A stretch of 64,000 bases of DNA, taken from positions 48,279-112,278 of the forward strand of contig DASZUS010000025.1 in the NCBI GenBank assembly GCA_035547515.1. The letters are read 5' to 3'. The notes beneath the pieces were generated by a model. That model was given only the letters and a program-made list of their open reading frames with translations, made no database searches and had not been told where the DNA came from. Source of the stretch: DASZTV01 sp035547515. GTDB taxonomy: Bacteria; Actinomycetota; Actinomycetes; JAFAQI01. Within the stretch, counting starts at the first letter, position 1. Every line of letters starts with the position of its first letter. The position numbers and the translations under genes are program-made. This document shows, in pieces, positions 42,815 to 50,146 of this stretch.

Positions 42815-44317
42815 TCAGACCGTGGGGAGCCGAGCAGGTGTACGGAATCTTCCAAGAATCGCGAGCACGCTGACGAACAGCAGCGGGAAGAACCACAGCA
42901 GCCGATGGCTGGCACCCGCGAGCTGGTCGGCGGCCTCGGCTTGCTGGCCGGCGATCACCGGAGGCTGCGAGCCGCCGGGGGGCGAGGTGGTCTCGACTCC
43001 GGGGCCGGACGGGATCGGCCCCGACGGGACACCGGTGCCGGGACCCACGCCGGGACCGCTTCCCGACGTCGGCCCGGTCGCCGGCGTCGAAGTGGTCGGG
43101 GTCGGCACGGTCACCGTCGACCCGCCCCGGTCGGCGCGGCTGACGACACCGATCTGGCCGAGCGCGACGACGCCGTGGTAGGCAGCATCGAGGCTCAGGC
43201 TGACGCCCGCGCACGGGTCGATCGGCAGCGCCGCGAGCTGTGGCGGGCAGGGAAGTCCGGTCGGCGGCGCGATCGTAATCGGCCTCACCCCGGTGACCGT
43301 GTGGTCGAAGGTGAGCGTGAGCCCGGATGCCTTGACGATGTGCCCGGTGTCGTTGTTGCTGCTCTTCGCCTCGGCGATCGAGAGATGGATCCCTGCCTTG
43401 CCGAGGATCTGGTTCACCAGCTTCTGCGCGACCGAGACGAGGTTGCCCGGGAGTGCTTTGCCGGCGATGTGGATGCCGGAGTGGTCGATGGTCGCAGGCA
43501 GACCGAGCGCCTTGACGTTGGAGAAGACCGTCGACGTGGTGTCGGTCGACGGCTTGCCCGGCTTCGACACCACAGCGGTCGTGGACTTCATGGTGCCGAT
43601 GCTGAGCAGCTTGCCACCGAGGTCGATGTCGGAGACGGCGGTGCTCGCCGTGGTCGTGACTGCGCCGGCGGTCGCCGTCTGCGTCGTGGATGCGGTCGCG
43701 GAACCGATCGAGAGGGCCCCGGCGATCCCGACGTTCTGGTCGTTGACCGTTGCCGCCGTGTGGTACTGCTGCGCTGTCGAGCTCGCCGTCGCGGCGCCGA
43801 GGCTGAACCCGCTCGAGTCGAACGACGCCTGCGCGGCATGAGTGCCGATCACCGGAGCCTTCGCAGTCGGGTTCGCGGGGTAGACGGCGTGGGCGTCGAG
43901 CGGGTCCGGCGGCGGGAAGCTCTGGATCAGCCCGCCGGTCAAGGAGCTGATCGGGATCTGGGCGCAGGCCGCCGCGCCGGCCAGCAGGCAGATCAGGCCC
44001 GGAATGCCGCCGAGCCCGTTGAGGTTGCCGATGTGGCCGTCCGCCTGCGAGGTCCCGAAGCTGTCGAGCTCGCCGTCGGCTTCCGGCGTACGCACGTCGA
44101 ACGGGTCGGGAAGCGAAGACAGCTCCGGGTTCTGCTGCAGGGCGATCTGGATGCCGATGGCCGTCGCCGCGGTCGAGAAGGTGTACGCCGGCGGGGCCGG
44201 CGGGCCGTCTGCACCGGCCGAGCCGGCGCCTGCGATCCCGGCGATCGCCATGCCGACCGCGACCAGCCAGGCGAGGGATCGACCCCGCCTGCGAAGCGCG
44301 AGGCTCGTCGCCGTCAC
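42815..44317 (-). CDS. Exported protein with C-terminal membrane anchor, second ABC cluster
   Basis: This is a 500-residue protein of unknown function. The signal peptide (about 8-35, SLAWLVAVGMAIAGIAGAG) is followed by a large extracytoplasmic region rich in Ala, Thr, Ser and Gly with repeating beta-like strands (IGSATASTTQTATAGAVTTT). A proline-rich linker (about 390-455) and a membrane helix near the end (LLWFFPLLFVSVLAILG) follow. The GTG at 44317 is used because GAGGGGG lies just upstream; the frame remains open to 44356. The same build as the protein at 21700 suggests a recurring transporter partner. Confidence 0.75.
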   Translation of the reverse strand: MTATSLALRRRGRSLAWLVAVGMAIAGIAGAGSAGADGPPAPPAYTFSTAATAIGIQIALQQNPELSSLPDPFDVRTPEADGELDSFGTSQADGHIGNLNGLGGIPGLICLLAGAAACAQIPISSLTGGLIQSFPPPDPLDAHAVYPANPTAKAPVIGTHAAQASFDSSGFSLGAATASSTAQQYHTAATVNDQNVGIAGALSIGSATASTTQTATAGAVTTTASTAVSDIDLGGKLLSIGTMKSTTAVVSKPGKPSTDTTSTVFSNVKALGLPATIDHSGIHIAGKALPGNLVSVAQKLVNQILGKAGIHLSIAEAKSSNNDTGHIVKASGLTLTFDHTVTGVRPITIAPPTGLPCPPQLAALPIDPCAGVSLSLDAAYHGVVALGQIGVVSRADRGGSTVTVPTPTTSTPATGPTSGSGPGVGPGTGVPSGPIPSGPGVETTSPPGGSQPPVIAGQQAEAADQLAGASHRLLWFFPLLFVSVLAILGRFRTPARLPTV

Positions 44318-44367
44318 GTGGCCCCCTCGCTGGACTTGCCGTGTGGCGAGGCTCACAATACTCGATC

Positions 44368-45999
44368 ATGCCGCGTCTGACGTCTCTGTCTAGCCCGACA
44401 CTCCAGACCGGACCGCTGCCCGGTCCCAGACGCAGCCGCCGGCCTCACCGCCGACCTGACGCGCGTGTCACACGGCCCCTTGTCGCGGGGGTCGCGCTGC
44501 TCGCGCTGACTGGCTGCGGAACCCGGCTCTCCGACTCCGCGTTCAGCCCGTACACGGTCAACCCCAGCTCGGCGCCGGTGTCGGGCGGCGTGGTCGCACC
44601 GGACCAGACCCCTGGCGCGCCGCTGCCCACCAGCGGGCCGGGCGGCGCGCTACCGACGACCCTTCCGTCGTCGGGACCCGACTCCGGCCCGGCAGTCACG
44701 ACCGGGGGCGGCGGCCACTCCACCGGTCCCAACCCGACCGGGACGACAGGCGGGCAGCAGCAGGCCAACTTCGCCTCTGACACCGGTGTCACGGCGAACT
44801 CGATCACCGTCTGCAACGTGGTCACCGAGGGCGGGCCGTTCGGCCCGTATCAGTTCACGCCGAGCTACTACGGCGCCGCGGCGTACTTCGCCTACCTCGA
44901 CGCCCACGGCGGCATCGACGGGCGCCAGGTGATCTTCAAGTCGCACCCAGACGACGGCTCGGACTCCGGCGACCTGTCCCAGATCCACACCTGCATCGAC
45001 ACCGACAAGGCCTTCGCGTTCGTCGCGAACAACATCTACGAGTACGCCGGGGCGCCGTACGTCTACCAGAAGGGCGTGCCCGACATCGGCAGCCAGCCGA
45101 TCTCGACGTACTACTACAAGTACCCGAACCTGTTCTCGATCGACGGGCTCAACCAGCAGGGCAACGGCAAGACCCTCGGCCTGAACAACTACGCCTACCG
45201 CTGGGACGAGGAGGCGACGTTCTTCAAGCAGCAAGAGCACGTCACGCACGCCGGTGTCGTCTACTACGACCAGGCCAGCTCCCGGTACGGCGCGAACGAG
45301 CTGATCCAGGACTTCGAGCACGCGGGAGTCAAGGTCAGCCAGTACCAGGTGAACCTCGGTCTGCCCAACTTCGGCTCAGCGGTCGCGCAGATGAAGGCCG
45401 ACGGCGTCGACCTGGTCGCGGACGCGGTCGACCTCAACGGAACGCAGAAGCTCTGCCAGGCGATCGAGCAGAACACGCCGTTCCTCAACCAGATGAAGGT
45501 CCACCTCTCGACGATCTCCGACTGGGCGCAGAGCCTCGGCAGCGACCTGTCTGGCACGCCTGGCTGCCTGGGCAAGAGCTGGAGCGACGGCTACACGCTG
45601 AACTTCGACGACACCTCCAACCCGGAGGTCGCGAAGTTCCAGGCGGCGATGCGGCAGTACTTCCCGAGCGACCTGGTGCACAACCACGAGTGGGCGTTCG
45701 AGGGTTGGATCGGCGCAGAGTGGTTCACCGAGGCGGCGCAGTCCTGCGGCGCTGACCTGACCCGCAAGTGCGTCATCAAGTACATGCAGACCAAGCCCGA
45801 CTTCGGCGGCGACGGCGTCACGGTGCCGTACGTGAGCTTCGTGCACTACGGACCGAGCTTCTACAACAAGGCGACCAAGCACTGCGTGTCCGCGGCACAG
45901 TGGTCGCTCTCGGCGAACAAGTGGGTGACCCGGGCGAACCCGTCAACCACCTGCTACATGGTCAAGGGCTACAAGTTCGCCCTCACCCCGCCGACCTAG
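44368..45999 (+). CDS. ABC substrate-binding lipoprotein (branched-chain amino acid type)
   Basis: This is a 543-residue receptor for the second ABC system. It has a basic N-terminus, lipobox LTGC (C50), a Pro/Gly/Thr/Ser linker (about 60-135) and a type I periplasmic-binding domain starting DTGVTANSITVCNVVTEGG, with AYFAYLDAHGGIDGRQVIF typical of LivJ-like proteins. It contains several cysteines and many tyrosines. It is transcribed divergently from the exported protein/permease operon. The ATG at 44368 is the best start; no clear ribosome site is visible. The ligand is unknown. Confidence 0.88.
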   Translation: MPRLTSLSSPTLQTGPLPGPRRSRRPHRRPDARVTRPLVAGVALLALTGCGTRLSDSAFSPYTVNPSSAPVSGGVVAPDQTPGAPLPTSGPGGALPTTLPSSGPDSGPAVTTGGGGHSTGPNPTGTTGGQQQANFASDTGVTANSITVCNVVTEGGPFGPYQFTPSYYGAAAYFAYLDAHGGIDGRQVIFKSHPDDGSDSGDLSQIHTCIDTDKAFAFVANNIYEYAGAPYVYQKGVPDIGSQPISTYYYKYPNLFSIDGLNQQGNGKTLGLNNYAYRWDEEATFFKQQEHVTHAGVVYYDQASSRYGANELIQDFEHAGVKVSQYQVNLGLPNFGSAVAQMKADGVDLVADAVDLNGTQKLCQAIEQNTPFLNQMKVHLSTISDWAQSLGSDLSGTPGCLGKSWSDGYTLNFDDTSNPEVAKFQAAMRQYFPSDLVHNHEWAFEGWIGAEWFTEAAQSCGADLTRKCVIKYMQTKPDFGGDGVTVPYVSFVHYGPSFYNKATKHCVSAAQWSLSANKWVTRANPSTTCYMVKGYKFALTPPT

Positions 46000-46640
46000 A
46001 CCGCGCGGACGGGTCGGTCAGGATGCCTGCGGGGGGTGGTCGCGAAGATCAGCCGAGTCGCTGTGGCGGTCGCCAGGTCGACTGGTACGTCGTCACGCAG
46101 GTAGGAGCTCAGCCGCTCCAGCATCGCCAGCAGCCCGAGACCGGCAACCTGCTGGTCGACCCGGCGCGCGAGCGCGGGGTCGATGACCGAGGCGAGCGCT
46201 GCCGTCAGCGGCCCCAGAGCGTCGCTGGCCAGTGCCTGCATCAGGGGGTCGGGGTCGCGGTTGTCCAGCCAGACCCGGATCACCGGGCCGTCGTCGTGGT
46301 AGGCCGCCACGAAGTCGGCCACCCATGCGTGCAGCTCGGCCTCTGCGATCGGGCGCGGGAGCGCCTCGAGCCGCGCTGTCAGGGTTCTCAGCCGTTCCGC
46401 GCACCCGACGGCGAGCCGGTGCAGCAGGTCCTCCTTGTTGCGGAAGTACAGGTAGAACGCGCCGTGCGAGGTGCCGGCCACGGCGACGATGTCGTCGATG
46501 CGTGCGGCGGCGTAGCCGTAGGTCCGGAAGCACTCGCGTCCGGCGGCGAGGATGCGCCGCAAGGTGTCCTCACCGCGGCCGCGACCGGCCCGCGGCGCAT
46601 CGCCGTCGAGTGCGGGAAGCCAAGCGGGCGACGGCGCCAT
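45996..46640 (-). CDS. TetR family regulator
   Basis: This is a 214-residue DNA-binding protein with HTH ARIDDIVAVAGTSHGAFYLYF (close to the TetR consensus) and a helical C-terminal domain with AWVADFVAAYHDDGPVIRVW. The ATG at 46640 is used; further in-frame ATGs at 46673 and 46727 would enter the divergent gene. It ends on a shared CTAG with the binding-protein gene. It may control the nearby ABC genes or the divergent TetR-enoyl-CoA hydratase pair; a 16-bp palindrome lies in its upstream gap. Confidence 0.85.
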   Translation of the reverse strand: MAPSPAWLPALDGDAPRAGRGRGEDTLRRILAAGRECFRTYGYAAARIDDIVAVAGTSHGAFYLYFRNKEDLLHRLAVGCAERLRTLTARLEALPRPIAEAELHAWVADFVAAYHDDGPVIRVWLDNRDPDPLMQALASDALGPLTAALASVIDPALARRVDQQVAGLGLLAMLERLSSYLRDDVPVDLATATATRLIFATTPRRHPDRPVRAV

Positions 46641-46664
46641 CGCGGCAGCGTAGCGAGCCGCCAG

Positions 46665-46680
46665 CGTTGCCATGGAAACG
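46665..46680. promoter_or_regulatory. Palindrome between divergent TetR genes
   Basis: CGTTGCCATGGAAACG (46665-46680) is a dyad centred on CCATGG with one mismatched pair. It lies between the two divergent TetR starts if the rightward gene begins at GTG 46702, and would then be a natural operator for either regulator. Confidence 0.4.
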
Positions 46681-46701
46681 GCGCAGCAAGGAGCAGCAGC
46701 C

Positions 46702-47319
46702 GTGGCGGTCACTGAAGCGATCGGCACGGCGGCCGCGGCGGACCGGCGCGACCAGCTGCTCGAGCAGACCCTCGTCGTACTCTCGCGCCGCAGCTACGCC
46801 GAGACCCGCGTCGAGGACATCTGCGCGTCGGCAGGCGTGTCGCGGGCGACCTTCTACCGCTACTTCGACGGCAAGGACCAGCTCTTCGAGGCGCTGGTCG
46901 AGCGGATGATGAGCGAGGTTCTCGCCACCGCCGCGCACCTCGGTGCGGTGACTCCCGACACAGAGGGCCGTGCCACGCTCGCGCACTGGCTCGCCGACCT
47001 GGTCTCCATCACCGAGCGCTGGGGCCCACTGGTCGACGAGGTCAACCTGCTGCGAGCCGGCAACCCGCACGCCCGGGCGCGGGCGGTCGTGATGACCGGC
47101 CGGTTCGCCGACCTGCTCGGCGAGCGGTTCGCCGCAGGTGGAGTAGAAGGCGTCGATCCCACGATGGCCGCACTCGCGATCATCGCGATGACCGACCGTA
47201 CGGCGCACCAGGTCCGTACCTGGAACATCGACCTCGACCGCGAGGCCGTGGTCGATGCGCTCGCGACCCTCGCAATGCGGATGCTGCATCCGGGCATGCC
47301 CGACGACGTGGCAGGCTGA
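46702..47319 (+). CDS. TetR family regulator upstream of enoyl-CoA hydratase
   Basis: This is a 205-residue regulator with HTH TRVEDICASAGVSRATFYRYF and a C-terminal domain with HWLADLVSITERWGPLVDEV. The GTG at 46702 is preferred because AAGGAG (46688-46693) is eight bases upstream; an ATG at 46672 would fall inside the palindrome. The hydratase gene follows after six bases, so the two are co-transcribed and probably functionally linked, for example to a CoA-thioester inducer (inference). Confidence 0.85.
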   Translation: MAVTEAIGTAAAADRRDQLLEQTLVVLSRRSYAETRVEDICASAGVSRATFYRYFDGKDQLFEALVERMMSEVLATAAHLGAVTPDTEGRATLAHWLADLVSITERWGPLVDEVNLLRAGNPHARARAVVMTGRFADLLGERFAAGGVEGVDPTMAALAIIAMTDRTAHQVRTWNIDLDREAVVDALATLAMRMLHPGMPDDVAG

Positions 47320-47325
47320 CGAGCT

Positions 47326-48117
47326 ATGCCAGGTTGCGAGCACGCGCCCATCACCGAGCAGGACGGCATTCTCACCGTCACGTTCAACCGGGTGGACAAG
47401 CACAACGCGATCACGCCCGAGATGACCGCCGCACTGTGGGAGGCCCTCGACCTGCTGTCGATGCGCGACGACCTGCGCTGCCTGGTGATCACCGGCACCG
47501 GCAAGTACTTCACCGCGGGGATGGACCTTTCGACGCAGGTCGGCTCCAGCCCCGGCAACCCGCAGACCGAGCACCAGCACCCGGGGTGGAACTTCCGCCG
47601 CAACTACCGCAGCCACCACCTGCTCTACGACGAGATCGAAGCCATCGAGAAGCCGGTGGTCATCGCCTGGCAGGGCATCGCACTGGGCGCGGGTGTGGAG
47701 ATGGCGGTGTCGTGCGACTTCCGGTTCTGCACGCCGCAGGCGCAGATGGGGCTGCCCGAGGTCAACATCGGGGTGATGGCCGGCAGCGGTGGCACCAGCC
47801 GCCTGACACGAATCGTCGGGCCCGCGTGGGCGAAGTACCTGGCGATGGCGGGAATGCGCGTCGACGCCGAGCGTGCGCTGTCGATCGGTCTGGTCCACGA
47901 CATCTTCCCGGCGGAGACGTTCCTCGACGACGTCTATGCGTTCTGCCGGAAGCTGACGGCCATCTCCCCCGACGTGCTGGGCGTCGCGAAGCTCGCGATC
48001 GACATGTACGCCGATGTCGACCGCACCACCCAGCGCCACATCGACCGGATCGCGGTCCACGGGCTCGTGCAGTCGGGAGAGTTCGACAAGGCACGGGAAC
48101 GGTTCGCTAAGGACTAG
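47326..48117 (+). CDS. Enoyl-CoA hydratase/isomerase family protein
   Basis: This is a 263-residue crotonase-fold enzyme acting on acyl-CoA thioesters. The oxyanion-hole regions are KHNAITPEMT with GKYFTAGMDLS, and GIALGAGVEMA. Both classical glutamates are kept: E125 in GVEMAVSCD and E145 in LPEVNIGVMAGSGGTSRL, which supports hydratase activity. The C-terminal helix EFDKARERFAKD is typical. It is in one operon with the TetR gene. Pathway unknown. Confidence 0.9.
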   Translation: MPGCEHAPITEQDGILTVTFNRVDKHNAITPEMTAALWEALDLLSMRDDLRCLVITGTGKYFTAGMDLSTQVGSSPGNPQTEHQHPGWNFRRNYRSHHLLYDEIEAIEKPVVIAWQGIALGAGVEMAVSCDFRFCTPQAQMGLPEVNIGVMAGSGGTSRLTRIVGPAWAKYLAMAGMRVDAERALSIGLVHDIFPAETFLDDVYAFCRKLTAISPDVLGVAKLAIDMYADVDRTTQRHIDRIAVHGLVQSGEFDKARERFAKD

Positions 48118-48193
48118 CCATCCTTTGCACCGGCAATAAGATCGGCCCAAATGGGGATCGACCATCGCTAGCGGGGCCAGTGTCGCGGTCGCC

Positions 48194-49087
48194 GTGCCCT
48201 GCGCGGTCGGTGCCGCCGTCGCCTTCGCCGTCGCCAATGTCGAGCAGATGCGTGCCGCGCGGCGTACCGAGGCTCCGTCCGAGGTCAGCGCCACTCTGCT
48301 GGTCCGTCTGGTCCGGGACCGCGGGTGGCTGATCGGGCTCGCCACGTCCATCGTCGGTTACGGCTTGCAGGCAGCCGGACTCTTTCTCGCACCCGTCGTC
48401 CTGGTGCAGCCGTTGATCGTCACCGAGCTGCTGTTTGCCTTGCCGCTTGCCGCCTGGTACGCCGGGCGCCGGCTCGCGAGCCGGGAGTGGATCGGGGTGA
48501 TCCTCGTGGCGTCGGGGATCACCACCTTCGTCCTCGTCGGCAACCCCTCCGGTGACAGCAGCCACATCACGACCACCTCGACGTTCGCCATCAGCGTTGC
48601 CGCCGGCGCGGGCGTCGCGGTGGTCGTCGCCATCGCGGAGTCGTTCGCGAGCCGTCCGATGATCCGGGCCAGCGGACTTGCCCTGGCCTCGAGCGCCTGT
48701 TTCGGAATGTTGTCGGTGATGACGAAGGTCGTCGGCCGCCAGTTCCAGCACGAGGGCATCCGCACGCTCCTGCATTCGCAGTGCTACCTCCTCGCGGTGT
48801 TCGCGATCACCGGCCTGTTGCTGTCCCAGACCGCGTTCCGGATCGCCCCGCTTTCGGTCTCGCTGCCGGTGATCGACATCGGTGAGCCGGTGATCGCCTC
48901 GCTGCTCGGGGTGCTGGCTCTGCACGAGCACCTCGACCTCGGCTCGGGCACCGCGGTCGGGGTCGCGATCTCAGCGGCGGCTGCGACGCTCGGCGTGGCG
49001 GTGCTCAACACCTCGCCGCTCGTGCACGACGCTCAGGCCCGGGTCACCGAGCAGATCCGCGAAGTCACCATCGTCGGGGAGCACTAG
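48194..49087 (+). CDS. DMT superfamily (EamA/NIPA-like) transporter
   Basis: This is a 297-residue membrane protein with about nine to ten helices arranged as two related halves. Examples are APVVLVQPLIVTELLFALPL in the first half and FRIAPLSVSLPVIDIGEPVI in the second, giving a pattern common to DMT transporters including NIPA-like magnesium transporters. The GTG at 48194 is the first usable start after an in-frame open stretch; the upstream 76 bases hold no clear promoter. Substrate unknown. Confidence 0.8.
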   Translation: MPCAVGAAVAFAVANVEQMRAARRTEAPSEVSATLLVRLVRDRGWLIGLATSIVGYGLQAAGLFLAPVVLVQPLIVTELLFALPLAAWYAGRRLASREWIGVILVASGITTFVLVGNPSGDSSHITTTSTFAISVAAGAGVAVVVAIAESFASRPMIRASGLALASSACFGMLSVMTKVVGRQFQHEGIRTLLHSQCYLLAVFAITGLLLSQTAFRIAPLSVSLPVIDIGEPVIASLLGVLALHEHLDLGSGTAVGVAISAAAATLGVAVLNTSPLVHDAQARVTEQIREVTIVGEH

Positions 49088-49107
49088 GCCCACGCCGCGA
49101 TTGGGGC

Positions 49108-50091
49108 TCACACCGCGATAGCGGCGAGCTTGGCCCTCAGGTAGGCCCCGGCAGTGACCGGCTCGTGCTCCACGATCCCGATCGGCGGCGGCACGCTGCG
49201 GATCACGGCGGCCGGGTCGGCCTCGTGGAAGTAGACCAGCGACATCAGGTCCTCGTCGGGCGCGGAGGCATCGGGGGCGAGCACCCGGTGACGGTTCGAC
49301 AGCCACCGGTCGCCGGACCATCGCGCCATCAGATCGCCGATGTTGATCGTGAAAGCGCCGTCAACCCAAGGAGCGTCGGCCCACTCGCCGTCCTTGCCGA
49401 GCACCTGCAGCCCGCCGGTGCCGAGCTGGCGGTCGAGGATCGTGAACGTGCCGAAGTCGGTGTGCGAGCCGATGCGCAGCTGGCCCGGCTCCGGCTCACC
49501 GACGTCGCGCAGCGCGGGATACCAGTGGGTGTAGAACGACCACGTCGGATGCGTCGCGAGATCGAGGAAGTGGCGTGGTGGCAAGCCGAGTGCGACTGCC
49601 GCGATCTCGAGGAGCTCGTCGACCAGCGCGCGCATCTTGTCGACGTACGCCGTGACAGTCGCACGGTACTCGGGGACCTCGGCCGGCCAGATGTTGTCGG
49701 TGAACCACTCGCGGTCGATCGCCTCGTCGCCGGTCGGCGCGAAGCAGGCGATGTTGTAGGACTCCTTGAGATCGGGCGGTGCGCTGACCCCCTCGTCGGA
49801 GTTCGCGTTGGCTTCAGCACCCATCGGCGTCCAGCCGCGCGGCATCCAGCTCTCGCCGCCGACCTGAGAGCGGTAGCGCTCCTTCACACCCGGCGGAAGC
49901 TCGAAGAACCGCCGCGAGGCCTCTCGTACGGCGTCACGCAAGGACGCCTCGACGCCGTGGTTGACGATGAGCAAGAAGCCGATCTCGCGCAGCGCGACGT
50001 CGGCCGCCCGGGCGACCTGCTGTCGGCCCGCCTCGCCTCCGGCGAACCACGGCTGGAGGTCGATCACCGGGACGGTGGAGCTGCTGGCCAT
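49108..50091 (-). CDS. Isopenicillin-N-synthase-like Fe(II)/2-oxoglutarate oxygenase family protein
   Basis: This is a 327-residue double-stranded beta-helix oxygenase. The N-terminal region VPVIDLQPWFAGGEAGRQQV and IGFLLIVNHGV match the DIOX_N domain. Iron ligands are H210 and D212 (GSHTDFGTFTIL) and H268 (SNRHRVLAP). The usual RxS that binds 2-oxoglutarate is LMS here (DEDLMSLVYF), so co-substrate use is uncertain. ATG 50091 is chosen; upstream in-frame sequence overlaps the divergent esterase gene. Substrate unknown. Confidence 0.85.
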   Translation of the reverse strand: MASSSTVPVIDLQPWFAGGEAGRQQVARAADVALREIGFLLIVNHGVEASLRDAVREASRRFFELPPGVKERYRSQVGGESWMPRGWTPMGAEANANSDEGVSAPPDLKESYNIACFAPTGDEAIDREWFTDNIWPAEVPEYRATVTAYVDKMRALVDELLEIAAVALGLPPRHFLDLATHPTWSFYTHWYPALRDVGEPEPGQLRIGSHTDFGTFTILDRQLGTGGLQVLGKDGEWADAPWVDGAFTINIGDLMARWSGDRWLSNRHRVLAPDASAPDEDLMSLVYFHEADPAAVIRSVPPPIGIVEHEPVTAGAYLRAKLAAIAV

Positions 50092-50146
50092 CGCCGCAAC
50101 GATATCCGGGAGGTTCCCGCCGGTGAGCGTCGAAAGACCGACGACC

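Noticed and set aside
42255..44369. One long leftward frame suggesting a 704-residue protein ending in the Ada-like domain
   Set aside because: Only the last 180 residues look like protein; the rest is the shadow of the exported protein gene at 42815-44317. An ATG with GGAG at 42797 gives a sensible separate gene.
46672..46701. ATG 46672 as the start of the second TetR gene
   Set aside because: It lies in a palindrome and lacks a ribosome site, whereas GTG 46702 has AAGGAG eight bases upstream.
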